Positions 1 through 9,600 of a stretch of 64,000 nucleotides of DNA are shown piece by piece; the stretch's first letter is position 1; each line of letters opens with the position of its first letter. The notes beneath the pieces are model-generated. The model was given only the letters and a program-made list of their open reading frames with translations. It made no database searches and was not told where the DNA came from. The stretch is from Verrucomicrobiales bacterium. GTDB lineage: Bacteria; Verrucomicrobiota; Verrucomicrobiia; Verrucomicrobiales; V1-33. Location: positions 25,406 through 89,405 of the forward strand of contig JAQGPJ010000034.1 in assembly GCA_028293125.1 (NCBI GenBank). Reading direction: 5' to 3'. Position numbers and translations under genes: made by a program.

Positions 1-1315
1 CCTTGTAGCCGAACTCATCGGTGGCCCCGTAGCTGTATCCGGCTTTGACGCCGGCTCCGGCCATCCAGGCGGTGAAGCCTTCGGGATTGTGGTCGCGGCC
101 GCTGGCCCCTTTCTGGAAGGTGGGCATGCGGCCGAACTCGGTGCACCAGATCACGAGAGTGTCCTCCAGCAATCCGCGCTGTTTGAGGTCCGCCAGCAGG
201 GCGGCGGTCGGCTGGTCCATCACCTCGCCGTGTTTGGCGTACTGCTCGGCCAGGACCTTGTGCCCGTCCCAGTTGCTGACGCCCTCCCCGCCGGTCTGAT
301 AGGCCCCGTTGAACAGCTGCACGAAGCGCACGCCCTTCTCCACCAGCCGGCGCGCGAGAATGCAGTTGCGCGCATAGGCCGCCTTGAGGTCCTTGACCGG
401 ATTGCCCCCTTGGTCGGCCCCGTACATTTTGAGGATGTGGGCGGGCTCGTTGGTGAGGTCGGACACCTCCGGCACGGAAAGCTGCATGCGGGCGGCCAGC
501 TCATAGCTGGAGATACGGGCGGCCAGTTCGCTGTCACCCGGGAAGCGCTCCAGATGATGGCGGTTGAGGGAGGACAGAAATCGGCGTGTGGCTTTGTCCG
601 AGTCCGGCGTGATACCCGCCGGCCGCGCCAGGTTGCGCACCGGCTGGGAGGCATTGAAATCCGTGCCTTGGAACGAGGCCGGCAGGAAACCGGAGCCCCA
701 GAAATTCCCGGCGGACTGCGGGGCTCCGCGGGGGTCGGGAATGGCCACATAGGCGGGCAGGGTTTCGTTCTCGGTGCCGAGGGCGTAGGTGGTCCACGCT
801 CCCATGCTGGGGAATCCATCCAGCGTGAAGCCGGTGCCCATGAAGTTCTCGCCGGGGCCATGGGTATTGGTTTTTCCAGTGAGCGAGTGGATGAAGCACA
901 TCTCGTCCGCCAGCGCGCCCAGATGCGGCACCAGATCGGACACCATCTTGCCCGACTGCCCCCGGGGGTGGAAGGCCCATGGGCTCTGATTCAAATTGCC
1001 CTGCTCGCCTTGGAAAGTGACCAGATTCGCCCCGCCCGGCATGGGCTGGCCGTGGCGGCGGATGAGCTCGGGCTTGTACTCGAACGTGTCCACCTGGCTG
1101 ACCGCGCCGGAGCAGAAGATCATCAGCACCTTTTTGGCTTTGGGCGTGAAGTGGGAACGCCGCGTGCCGTTGGGATCGGCGGGATTGATCACCGGACGGA
1201 TGGGAACGCCGTTGGCCAGCAGGTTCCCCCGGCTCAGGAGGTGGGTGAGGGCAATGCCGCCCAGACCGGTGGCGGTGTCACGGAGAAAATGGCGTCGGCT
1301 GAGCAGCGGATGCAT
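1..1315 (-). CDS. DUF1501 domain protein (partial, C-terminus outside window)
   Basis: About 438 codons are visible from an ATG at 1315, and the gene runs off the left edge. The N-terminus reads [17 protein letters not shown], a twin-arginine export signal (SRRHFL), which is usual for DUF1501 proteins. Further on it has family-like stretches such as [18 protein letters not shown] and [15 protein letters not shown], and the block [19 protein letters not shown], typical of the sulfatase-like alkaline-phosphatase fold of this family. DUF1501 genes normally sit next to PSD1 genes in Planctomycetes and Verrucomicrobia, and here the PSD1 gene lies 96 bp upstream on the same strand, so the two form an operon. 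The biochemical role of the family is not established; a role in polymer degradation has been suggested from context. The family call is firm and the function is unknown. Confidence 0.9.
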   Translation of the reverse strand, partial: MHPLLSRRHFLRDTATGLGGIALTHLLSRGNLLANGVPIRPVINPADPNGTRRSHFTPKAKKVLMIFCSGAVSQVDTFEYKPELIRRHGQPMPGGANLVTFQGEQGNLNQSPWAFHPRGQSGKMVSDLVPHLGALADEMCFIHSLTGKTNTHGPGENFMGTGFTLDGFPSMGAWTTYALGTENETLPAYVAIPDPRGAPQSAGNFWGSGFLPASFQGTDFNASQPVRNLARPAGITPDSDKATRRFLSSLNRHHLERFPGDSELAARISSYELAARMQLSVPEVSDLTNEPAHILKMYGADQGGNPVKDLKAAYARNCILARRLVEKGVRFVQLFNGAYQTGGEGVSNWDGHKVLAEQYAKHGEVMDQPTAALLADLKQRGLLEDTLVIWCTEFGRMPTFQKGASGRDHNPEGFTAWMAGAGVKAGYSYGATDEFGYK

Positions 1316-1411
1316 GGGGGAAAAGTCCGGAAAATGGGGTGGAAAAATGGGGTGCCGGCCGTCGCATGCGCTGCGGAGCGGATGGCGGCGGGCATGAAAG
1401 GGAAAAACCAG

Positions 1412-4045
1412 TCAGAAAACGAAGAGGAACTCGCTGGTGTTGAAGAGGGCGCGGCAGAAGGCGGGGAGTCCCCCGCTTTCGATGAAGGCGGTGGAGGCCG
1501 ATTTTTCAAACCCGTCCGGAGCCCGCCCCCAGAGCAGACGGTAGGCGAGCTCCGCCTGATCGCCGGGCCGGGAGCCGGCCTCAGTTGTCAGGCGGCCGGC
1601 GAAGAGATCCGCCTGCTGAAGCACAAAGCGGCTGTTGAAGAGATTGAGCGCCTGCAAGGGGGTATTGGAGCGGCTGCGGCGCGGCATGACCAAGCTGCCA
1701 TCCGGACAGTCCAAGGAACGGAACACGCCGTCATTGGTCTGCCGGATGCGGGTCTGATAGACCATGCGGCGGAATTCGGAGGGGCTGAATTTCTCCTTGG
1801 GGAAATAGTGCATCACGTTCTCATTCTCCACCTCCACCAGATAGAACCCCGGTCCCCCGGCCTCCTGATTGAGGGTGCCGGAAACGGTCAGCATGCTGTC
1901 CCGGATGGCCTCCGCCTCCAGGCGGCGGGGTGGAAAGCGCCAGAGCAGCCGGGCATCGGCATCTGTCTTCAGCGCCTCCGCACGCGGGGCGGAGGACTGG
2001 CGGAAGGCGGCGGAGCGCAGGATGAGGCGCTGCATGTGCTTCACCGACCAGCCGCTTTTCATGAACTCGTCCGCCATCCAGTCCAGCAGTTCCGGATGGG
2101 TGGGGCGCGAGCCGTTGACCCCCAAGTCACTGGGGGTGTCCACGATGCCGCAGCCAAAGATGTAATGCCAGATCCGGTTGACCTGCACGCGGGCGGTCAG
2201 CGGGTTGTCGGCGGAGGCCATCCAGTCCCCCAGCCGCAGACGGCGCTGCTGCTCGGGGGTGTCCACGTCCATCCCGGGACCGTTCAGCACGGTCAGGGCT
2301 CCCGGAGCCACCACCTCCTTTTTCTGAAGCGGATCACCGCGGTGCAGCCGGAAGGTGGGACCCGGCTGACTGAAGGTTCCAAGCCAGGCGGTGGATCCGC
2401 CCTCCAGTCCGGCCACGCGGGACCGGAGTTCCGCCACCTCGGCCTTCAACCGGCGGGCCTCATCCGCCTGCGGGCCGGAAAGCCGGCTGAGTACGCCGTC
2501 GGGATCGGCTTTTCCTCCAGCGAATGGCTGGCGGGTTTCCGAACTGGCGACCACGGTCCAGGCGGCGGCGGCGGCGGCGGCGGCGGGGGCGGAGGTTTCC
2601 GAGGTTTCCCTGGAGGAGATCACCGGACCGCCGGCGGGCGGTGCCATGACCTCAAAACGGTAGGCGGTGGGAAGGCGGTCAGGGAATTGCTCCGTGCGGT
2701 CGCGGCTCCACACGATGCGGTGGATGCGGACGGCGGACGGAAAGGAGATTTTCACCCAGCCGGAGCCCGAAGCGTTTGAAATCCAGCTGCGGTCATTGCC
2801 GGTGCGGCCATCGTTGATGTGCTCCTGTTTATGAGCCTCGTAGCCGGGGAGAGTGCCCGAAACCTCCGCCACGGCTCCGGCGGAGGCGAGGGCCACATTG
2901 TTGCCGGCCTCATCGTAAATCTCCACTTCATCCACGCAGGGCTCCGCGCCGGTGGAGGCGGTGATGGTGAAACGCACCGCAATGGCCGCAGCCGGCGCGA
3001 ATTCCTCTACATTCATGCGGTGATTGACCGGAGGCCGCAGGGCGGATGCCCCCCCGCCGGTCAGAGCCGGAGCCGAGGCCATGGTCCGCAGCTCCTCCAG
3101 CCGGCCCTCGGTTCCGGCCAGCGTTTTCCGCAGTTCCGCCAGCATTGGCGCCTTGCCGGGATCCGGCCGGGGATGCCAGGGCCGCTCCCCGTGGGTCACT
3201 CCCGCAAACACCGCCTGCATGGCGAAATAATCCTTCTGCAGGATGGGATCGAACTTGTGGTTGTGGCAGCGGGCGCAGCCCATGGTCAGCCCCAGAAAGG
3301 CGGTGCCCGTGGTGTTCACCATGTCCGCCAGCTCGTCCTCCCGCTGGGCCAGCGAGAGATTGATGTCGGGGCTTTTGACAATGTCATACGGCCCCGCCAC
3401 CAGAAACCCCGTGGCGGCGTCCGCTCCCAGGGCATCGCCCGCCAGCTGCTCACGGACAAACTGGTTCCACGGCTTGTCGCTGTTGAAGGCATCGATCACA
3501 TAATCCCGGTAGGGCCAGGCGGTTTTGCGCTCGCGGTTGGTCTCAAAACCGTTGGAGTCGGCGTAGCGCACCACATCCAGCCAGTGGCGCGCCCAGCGCT
3601 CGCCATAATGCGGGCTGGCCAGCACTTCATCCACCAACCGCTCCCAGGCGTCCGGGCGGGTGTCGGCCGCAAAAGCCTCCACCTGCTCGGGCGACGGCGG
3701 CAGACCGTGCATGACCAGATACAGCCGCCGGATCAGGGTGCGGCGGTCCGCGGGGCCGGAAGGCTCCAGGTGCTGCTCCTGGAGTTTCGCGGCCAGAAAC
3801 TCATCAATTTCCCCCTGCGCCCAGGCCTTCCCGGTCTGGGGAGCCTCCGGACGCCTGACCGGCTGATAGGACCAGTGGCTGGTAGTGATCTTTTCACCGT
3901 TCCCCGCCGGTGCCTTCCCCTCCGCGCCGGGGGCCGGCACTGTTCCGGCGGTGGCCGCCACCAGGCCCAGCACCAAACCCGCGATCGCGGTGGCGCGGCG
4001 GGGACCGGTGGAGGAGTGATCGGTTTTCCAGGAACAGCTCATCAT
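1412..4045 (-). CDS. PSD1 domain protein with DUF1549, DUF1553 and a c-type haem motif
   Basis: 877 residues from ATG at 4045 (a second ATG follows at once). Residues about 18-40 form a hydrophobic signal segment. DUF1549 (PSCyt2) follows at about 60-290 and contains CARCH (C257-H261), a covalent haem c motif in the block MGCARCHNHKFDPI. The middle, about 340-480, is a discoidin-like module beginning NVEEFAPAA and containing EHINDGRTGNDRSWISN. A poly-Ala run encoded by a GGC repeat (about 2561-2585) leads to DUF1553 (PSD1) at about 590-870, with NPLTARVQVNRIWHYIFG. The product is probably periplasmic and acts with the DUF1501 protein downstream. The discoidin-like module is closely similar to the N-terminus of the sensor kinase at 6610, which is not usual for PSD1 proteins. 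A palindrome lies 41 bp before the start. Confidence 0.93.
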   Translation of the reverse strand: MMSCSWKTDHSSTGPRRATAIAGLVLGLVAATAGTVPAPGAEGKAPAGNGEKITTSHWSYQPVRRPEAPQTGKAWAQGEIDEFLAAKLQEQHLEPSGPADRRTLIRRLYLVMHGLPPSPEQVEAFAADTRPDAWERLVDEVLASPHYGERWARHWLDVVRYADSNGFETNRERKTAWPYRDYVIDAFNSDKPWNQFVREQLAGDALGADAATGFLVAGPYDIVKSPDINLSLAQREDELADMVNTTGTAFLGLTMGCARCHNHKFDPILQKDYFAMQAVFAGVTHGERPWHPRPDPGKAPMLAELRKTLAGTEGRLEELRTMASAPALTGGGASALRPPVNHRMNVEEFAPAAAIAVRFTITASTGAEPCVDEVEIYDEAGNNVALASAGAVAEVSGTLPGYEAHKQEHINDGRTGNDRSWISNASGSGWVKISFPSAVRIHRIVWSRDRTEQFPDRLPTAYRFEVMAPPAGGPVISSRETSETSAPAAAAAAAAWTVVASSETRQPFAGGKADPDGVLSRLSGPQADEARRLKAEVAELRSRVAGLEGGSTAWLGTFSQPGPTFRLHRGDPLQKKEVVAPGALTVLNGPGMDVDTPEQQRRLRLGDWMASADNPLTARVQVNRIWHYIFGCGIVDTPSDLGVNGSRPTHPELLDWMADEFMKSGWSVKHMQRLILRSAAFRQSSAPRAEALKTDADARLLWRFPPRRLEAEAIRDSMLTVSGTLNQEAGGPGFYLVEVENENVMHYFPKEKFSPSEFRRMVYQTRIRQTNDGVFRSLDCPDGSLVMPRRSRSNTPLQALNLFNSRFVLQQADLFAGRLTTEAGSRPGDQAELAYRLLWGRAPDGFEKSASTAFIESGGLPAFCRALFNTSEFLFVF

Positions 4046-4085
4046 GATGGGATTAGATTACGGCCTGCGGGCCCTTTAAACAATT

Positions 4086-4097
4086 CCCCGATCGGGG
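4086..4097. promoter_or_regulatory. CCCCGATCGGGG palindrome, putative operator (site 1)
   Basis: Perfect 12-bp palindrome 41 bp upstream of the PSD1 start. Read on the minus strand it is CCCCCGATCGGGG followed by AATTGTTTAAA. It matches sites at 5348-5365 and 6552-6563, all in upstream regions of this gene block. Inferred binding site for a dimeric regulator; the LuxR-type response regulator at 10299 is the obvious candidate. Confidence 0.5.
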
Positions 4098-4209
4098 GAG
4101 GGACTCCCTGCGTCCCCCGAGCGGCCGGCACCGGGTTTTGAAGGCGGGAGGGATAAAATCACAAGCCACCGGACCGTGGGGACGGCTGCCGGCGGCGGCT
4201 TGGAATGGG

Positions 4210-5232
4210 TCAGGCATCAATGCGGACCGCGCGGTAATAACGCTTGGTCTTTCCCGCCTTAGAGTAGACCCGGCTGATTTTCACACCCTTGCCGCGCACG
4301 TTTTCCTCCACCGGCACCCAAGCGGTCATATCCTCGGATTCCTGAATGGTGTAGGTTTTGCCATTGGCCGCGTAGAAGCTGAACTCCACCGCGGTCTCGA
4401 TGACGGCGTTGCCCTCCGGGGTGCTGGCGGGATTCCCGGGATCAAATCCCAGCGCGGTCTCCACGGTGTCGTCGAATCCGTCGCCATCCTTGTCCAGGGT
4501 CACTGTAGCGGGACCGTAGAGTTCGATTTCATCAATATCCGTCCCCTCGCCTATCCCCGTGGCGGGAACCAGAATCCGCAGGGCGGTGGCCTGCACTCCG
4601 GTGCTGCCCGCCCCTTGGGTGATGGCGAACTGATGCCGGTAAAACGCGGTGAACAGTTCACCGGGCACGGTGTCATCATTGGCCGCGTAGTCCAGCGTGC
4701 CGACCGTCTGCCAGCCGGTGGCCGCATCACCGGTGTCGGGCGTGGTGCCATCGGGAAAGGAGACGCGGGTGATCTGCACCGTGTAAATGCCAAGACAGCG
4801 GTCCGTGAGCTGCCCCAGAAAAACCTCCTGCGGATCTGTGACGTTATTGCCATTGTCCCGGCCGATGGCGAACGAGGACAGAGTGGTGAGCCCCCCGAGT
4901 GAAATGCCCGCAAAGGCATTCGGCGCATTCCCGCCGATCCAGCTGTTGGAGTTGCCGTAGAGCCCGTCGTTCAGGTTGGCAGCGACATGAAAGGGAATGT
5001 TCAGCAGCGGGCCGAGATCACTGGAGGTGAAAGCGGCGGCTCCGGCGGCGGTCGCCAGATTGGTGGGCACCGGGGCGGTCTCCTCCTCCGAAAAATGATC
5101 AGCTTCATTGCCGTCCCAAGTGAGAGTGAACCCCTCTGAAGCAGTGATCCGCATGTCCGCCCGCGCGGTGAGCGCGGCCAGAGGCAGAAACGGGATACCA
5201 ATTAAAAAACCAAGGCGGGAGAGTGTTTTCAT
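4210..5232 (-). CDS. Secreted discoidin-like protein with calcium-type linker and conserved C-terminal tail
   Basis: 340 residues from ATG at 5232. I chose this start because it opens a clear signal peptide (MKTLSRLGFLIGIPFLPLAA, cleavage near ARA-D); the frame stays open further upstream. Residues about 50-270 look like a discoidin (F5/8 type C) fold, with AANLNDGLYGNSNSWIGG resembling the equivalent part of the PSD1 protein and the sensor kinase. Near residue 275 there is DKDGDGFDDTVETALGFDP, a thrombospondin type 3-like, Asp-rich calcium-binding linker. The C-terminal 60 residues (YTIQESEDMTAWV to YYRAVRIDA) are shared with the next gene upstream. Probably exported. The function is unknown; a glycan- or surface-binding role is an inference from the fold. 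Confidence 0.8.
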   Translation of the reverse strand: MKTLSRLGFLIGIPFLPLAALTARADMRITASEGFTLTWDGNEADHFSEEETAPVPTNLATAAGAAAFTSSDLGPLLNIPFHVAANLNDGLYGNSNSWIGGNAPNAFAGISLGGLTTLSSFAIGRDNGNNVTDPQEVFLGQLTDRCLGIYTVQITRVSFPDGTTPDTGDAATGWQTVGTLDYAANDDTVPGELFTAFYRHQFAITQGAGSTGVQATALRILVPATGIGEGTDIDEIELYGPATVTLDKDGDGFDDTVETALGFDPGNPASTPEGNAVIETAVEFSFYAANGKTYTIQESEDMTAWVPVEENVRGKGVKISRVYSKAGKTKRYYRAVRIDA

Positions 5233-5347
5233 AGGCTGCAGGAATAAATGGAGATAAGCGGTGGGGCGCGGTCTTCCCTGCCCCGGAACCACCGGAGCAG
5301 GGAACGCCCTGCGGATGCAGACTGCCAAATGTCCTTATTGTCCTGCC

Positions 5348-5365
5348 ATCCCCCGTACGGGGGAT
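5348..5365. promoter_or_regulatory. ATCCCCCGTACGGGGGAT palindrome, putative operator (site 2)
   Basis: Perfect 18-bp palindrome 116 bp upstream of the secreted protein gene that starts at 5232. It has the same CCCCCG-NN-CGGGG core as the sites at 4086 and 6552. No other palindrome of this length was noticed in the surrounding intergenic DNA. Confidence 0.55.
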
Positions 5366-5391
5366 TTCATTAAAATGACATTTATCAGTTT

Positions 5392-6420
5392 TTACTCCGC
5401 CTGACGCACGGAGCGGTAGAAAAGTTTTGTCTGACCGCGCTTGGAGTACAGCCGGGTGATTTCCCCGCCCAGACCGGGAATATTCATCTCGACCGCATTC
5501 CAGTTCTGAAGATCGCTGGAGGACTCAATGGTGTATTTTTTGTTCTTGGCGGCGTAAAAGCTGAATTCGACGGCGGTCTCGATGCCGCTGCGCGACTCCG
5601 GGGTGCTGGCAGGGCTTCGGGGGTCGAAGCCCAGTGCGGTCTCCACGGTGTCGTCAAATCCATCGCGGTCAGAATCCGGATTCAGCGTGGACAGCAGGGT
5701 GTCGTCGATGGCGAAGGTATCCGTGAATTCAAAAACCCGCACGGTTTCGATAAGCCCGTTGAAGCCGCGGTTGTTGCCGGGCCCGACATTGCCGGCCCCG
5801 ATGCGGATGCCGGGCGCGGGATCGTAATCGGGGGAGTTGGTGCTGGTGGCCAACAGGCCATCCACATAAAGCTCCCATTTGCCGTTTTTGTGGACGGCGG
5901 CCACGTGCTGAAGCTGGCCGGTGCGCACCGGAGCGGCGGCGGCGCTGATCGCCACATTCGACTGATGGATGGCCCAGGCGCCGTTGCCGAAAGTCTGGAG
6001 CAGAATACCGTTGGTGCCGCCACCCAGTTCCACCACTGCCAGCTCCTGATTCGGATTCGGAGTGACGTCGATGCGGACAATGGCCTCCACACCCCACTTG
6101 GCGATATCGGTGGGATTCACATCCGCCTCCGCACCCTCGAAATACTCTGTGGCGGAAACATTATGGGCACTGTCCGTATTGGCGAAAAGCACCCCCAGAA
6201 CGCTGCCTGTTGCGGCATAAACCGGGGAGCCGGCCACTGTCAGGTCCAGTTCGCCGGTCGTGTCCACCAGCGTCTCCGCCGCCGGGGAGCCGGCGGTGCC
6301 CTTCTCCTCTTCCCCCATCGTCCAGGTGTGCAGCACGGTGATATCCGCTTTCAGCAGTGCCGGAATGCCGGCCATGAGCATGCTCAGGAGAGCGGTGGGG
6401 AGAGGATGACTTGGTTTCAT
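5392..6420 (-). CDS. Secreted LamG-domain protein
   Basis: 342 residues from ATG at 6420, chosen because it starts a signal peptide (MKPSHPLPTALLSMLMAG, cleavage near KA-D). Residues about 30-250 form a laminin G/concanavalin-like domain, with GQLQHVAAVHKNGKWELYVD typical of these beta-sandwich lectin folds. A DSDRDGFDDTVETALGFDP calcium-type linker and a C-terminal tail (KKYTIESSSDLQNW to LFYRSVRQAE) follow, nearly the same as in the gene at 4210, so the two are mosaic paralogues that share a tail but not the N-terminal domain. The shared tail may be a cell-surface or sorting module; that is an inference. A palindromic operator candidate at 6552 lies between this gene and the divergent sensor kinase. 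Confidence 0.8.
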   Translation of the reverse strand: MKPSHPLPTALLSMLMAGIPALLKADITVLHTWTMGEEEKGTAGSPAAETLVDTTGELDLTVAGSPVYAATGSVLGVLFANTDSAHNVSATEYFEGAEADVNPTDIAKWGVEAIVRIDVTPNPNQELAVVELGGGTNGILLQTFGNGAWAIHQSNVAISAAAAPVRTGQLQHVAAVHKNGKWELYVDGLLATSTNSPDYDPAPGIRIGAGNVGPGNNRGFNGLIETVRVFEFTDTFAIDDTLLSTLNPDSDRDGFDDTVETALGFDPRSPASTPESRSGIETAVEFSFYAAKNKKYTIESSSDLQNWNAVEMNIPGLGGEITRLYSKRGQTKLFYRSVRQAE

Positions 6421-6551
6421 AGCGATTTTACTGGCAGGGGGAGGAATGCTGGGATTTAAGAAAGCCGAATGCGTCACAGCCGCGTGTCAGGCAGGAAAAG
6501 TCCGGTGCCAGACAGGGCGCATCGTGATTCATGAAGCGTTTGGTGAATATA

Positions 6552-6563
6552 CCCCGTTCGGGG
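6552..6563. promoter_or_regulatory. CCCCGTTCGGGG near-palindrome, putative shared operator (site 3)
   Basis: Lies in the 189-bp divergent spacer between the LamG gene (starts 6420, minus) and the sensor kinase (starts 6610, plus), 47 bp before the kinase. It has the same CCCCCG-NN-CGGGG core as sites 1 and 2 when read on the minus strand. It could control both directions, including autoregulation of the two-component pair. Confidence 0.5.
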
Positions 6564-6609
6564 GAGAGACTTAATCATCCATCCGGCAAATTGTTTCACC
6601 TTAGCCTGC

Positions 6610-9600
6610 ATGAATTCCCGGTTTGCCACTGCCGCCCTGTTTCTGCTGCTGTTACCGGGAATGCCGGTGTCCGCACAGGCCCGGTTGCCGGGAACCCCTC
6701 TGCCCGGCTCCGCCCCGGCATCGGCCCTGCGGGAGCCGGTGCATCCCCGGCGCAATGTGGAGGAATTCCCCGCCGTGCAGGCGCGTCTCCTCCGCTTCAC
6801 CATCCTGCGGACCAGCGGACAGGAACCCTGCCTGGATGAGCTGGAGGTTTACGGTCCGGACGCGCCGGAGCGGAATCTGGCGCTGGCCAGTGCGGGCACG
6901 CGGGCGCGGGCTTCGGGCACCTACCCGGAGTACCGCATCCACGCCTTGGCGCATATCAACGACGGCCTCTACGGCAACGGACACAGCTGGATATCCAATA
7001 CGGCGGTCGGCAGCTGGGTGGAACTGGAGTTTCCCGCACCGGTGCGCATCAGCCGCGTGGTCTGGAGCCGGGACCGCGAGCGGAAGTTCATCGACCGTCT
7101 GGCCACGGAATACCGCATTGAGGTGTCCGAGAGCGCAGCACCGGACGGTGCCGGCAACAGCTCGCGGCAGGTGGCCTCCTCCGCGGACCGCAGGCCACTG
7201 CCGCAGGAGGCCATGGGAGCCGGACTCCTGTTCAATGCACCGGGGAATTTTGCGGCGGCTCCCGCCCCGGTGGCTCCGCCGGGCAATGACCGGCCCGCAG
7301 CCCGCGATTATCTGCTGCGCATCTGGCAGACCGCCGACGGGCTGCCCTCGAACACCGTCACCTCCCTGCTGCAGACCGGCGATGGCTGGCTGTGGGTGGG
7401 CACCACCAATGGGCTGGCCCGCTTTGATGGCCGGCGGTTCACGGCCTTTGGGGAGGATCAGGGACTGCGGAATCTGAATATCACCTGCCTGTTCGAGGAC
7501 CGGGAGGGCACGCTCTGGGCGGGCACAGAGGGCGGCGGGCTGGCCTTCCGGCGCGGCGGGCGGTTCCATACCCTGCCCACCGGCACCAGTCTGGCCGGCA
7601 ATACCGTGCTGGCACTGGCCGCGGATGCAGAGGGTGTGCTGTGGATCGCCACGGCGGAGGCCCTGCTGCAATACCGCAGCGGCCATCTGGAGCGGGTTCT
7701 GAATAGCCCGGTCACCGGTCTGGCCATGGGGGAGAACGGCCTCTGGCTGCTGCATGAGTCCGTGCTTTCACGCTGGGATGGCGGGAAGCTGGTGAAGGCT
7801 CCCGCCAATCTCGATCCGTCCTGCTTCTCCTCCATCAGCGCCCTGGCCGGAGGGAAGGATGGGGCGCTGTGGTTCGGCGGGGCCAATGGGTATATCGGCC
7901 GTCTGGCGGGCGGGGCGGTGACCACCTTCGGCGATGGCCATACGGTGCTGACATCCAACACCTGGCAGTTGCTGGCCATTGCCGGCGGTGATTTGTGGAT
8001 CGGCACCTCCTCCAGCGGGCTGGCCCGGCTGCGGGGACATGATCTGCTGCCGCTGACCACGGATGACGGCCTGCCCTCCAACTGTGTGCGCGCCCTGTGT
8101 CAGGACCGCACGGGCAATCTGTGAGCCGGGACGGCGGGCGGAGGGCTGGTCCGGCTCCGGCCCCGGCGCATCCAGGCTCTGACCACGCACGATGGGCTGT
8201 CCCACAATGCGATCATGGCGTTGGCGGAGGACGCGCAGGGATCCGTCTGGATCGGCACCGACGGAGGCGGACTGAACTGCTGGAGGGATGGCAAGGCGGT
8301 GCCGGACACCCCCAGCTATGTTCTGGACAATCAGACGGTCTCCGCTCTGGCGCTGCCGGCGGATGGATCGCTCTGGCTGGGCACCGCCGGCGGGGGAGTG
8401 TTCCACATCGATAAAGGGAAGGTCTCGCATCTCACCACCGCGCAGGGGCTGCCGGGCCTCATGGTCACCTCCCTGTGCGGGGATTCCAAAGGACGGCTGT
8501 GGATCGGCACTCTGGACGGCGGTCCAGCCTGCCTGGACGGCACCCGCATCACCCGGCCGCCGGCCATCGCGGCGCTGGCGCACCAGCCGGTGACCGGCAT
8601 TTTGGAGGATGCCGCCGGCGGTCTGTGGTTTGGCACCAAGGGCCAGGGGCTGGCCCGTCTGGATGCCGGCACCGGCACCTTGGTCTGGTGGACACGTTCC
8701 GAGGGACTGGCCAGCGGCTTCATCCGGACCCTGCACGAGGCCCCGGCGGGCACGGTGTGGGCGGGCACCAATGGCGGCCTGACCCGTTGGCGGAATGGCC
8801 GGCTTTTCAATTTCACAGGCCGCCACGGCCTGCCGAATGTGGTGGTTTCCCAGATTCTGGATGATGGCGCGGACAATCTGTGGCTGGGCACGAGCGGGGG
8901 GGTGCTGCGAGTTTCCCTGGATTCCTTTGAGGCTGTGGCGTCGGGCCGGCATGACCGGCTGCAAATCCTGGCGCTGGGCACGGAAAACGGTCTGCCCAGC
9001 CTGGAATGCACCGGCGGCAGCCAGCCGGCAGGCCTGCGCACCCGCGATGGACGGCTCTGCTTTGGCACCGTGGGCGGGCTGGCGGTGATCCAGCCCCGGG
9101 ACTTTCAGGGACCTTCGGAATTCCCGCCGGTGGTCATCGAATCCTGGACCTCCGGCTCCGCCACAGTCCGGCTGGAGCGCGGAGGAGGGACCGGTCCGCT
9201 TGAAGTGCCGCCGGGAACGGCGCGGCTGGGATTTGAATTCACTGCCCTGTCACCGGGCTCCCCGGAGCGCATCCGCTTCCGCTACCGGCTGGCGGGACTT
9301 GAGGAGTCCTGGGTGCAGGCGGAGCCGGGAGCGGAGCGCACCGCCACCTACACCCAGCCGGCACCGGGAAGTTATGTGTTCGAAGTGATGGCCAGCGCGG
9401 ACAATGGCCCTTGGAGCGGTGTTCCCGCCCGGATCCCGCTGCGGGTGCTGGCTCCATGGTGGCGGCAGCCGTGGGCGGCGGCGGCGGGGGTGCTGCTGGC
9501 CGTGGCGTCGGTGGCCGGGCTGGCCCGTGCGCTGACCCGCCGCCGTCTCCAACGGCGTCTGCGGGAGGTGGAGCGCCAGTTTACCTTGGAGCGGGAGCGG

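Noticed and set aside
2561..2586. GGC trinucleotide run in the PSD1 gene as a phase-variable tract
   Set aside because: It codes for a poly-Ala linker, and length changes in steps of three would not shift the frame; of little interest.
89..2779. Very long plus-strand open frame opposite the DUF1501 and PSD1 genes
   Set aside because: Its translation has no recognisable motifs and is Gly/His/Arg-rich; the minus-strand genes have clear domains. GC-rich DNA gives long antisense frames.
8122..8124. TGA recoded as tryptophan or selenocysteine
   Set aside because: TGA ends many intact genes here (for example at 10300 and 1412), so the code is standard. No selenocysteine insertion hairpin was seen after the stop, and the expected residue is Trp.
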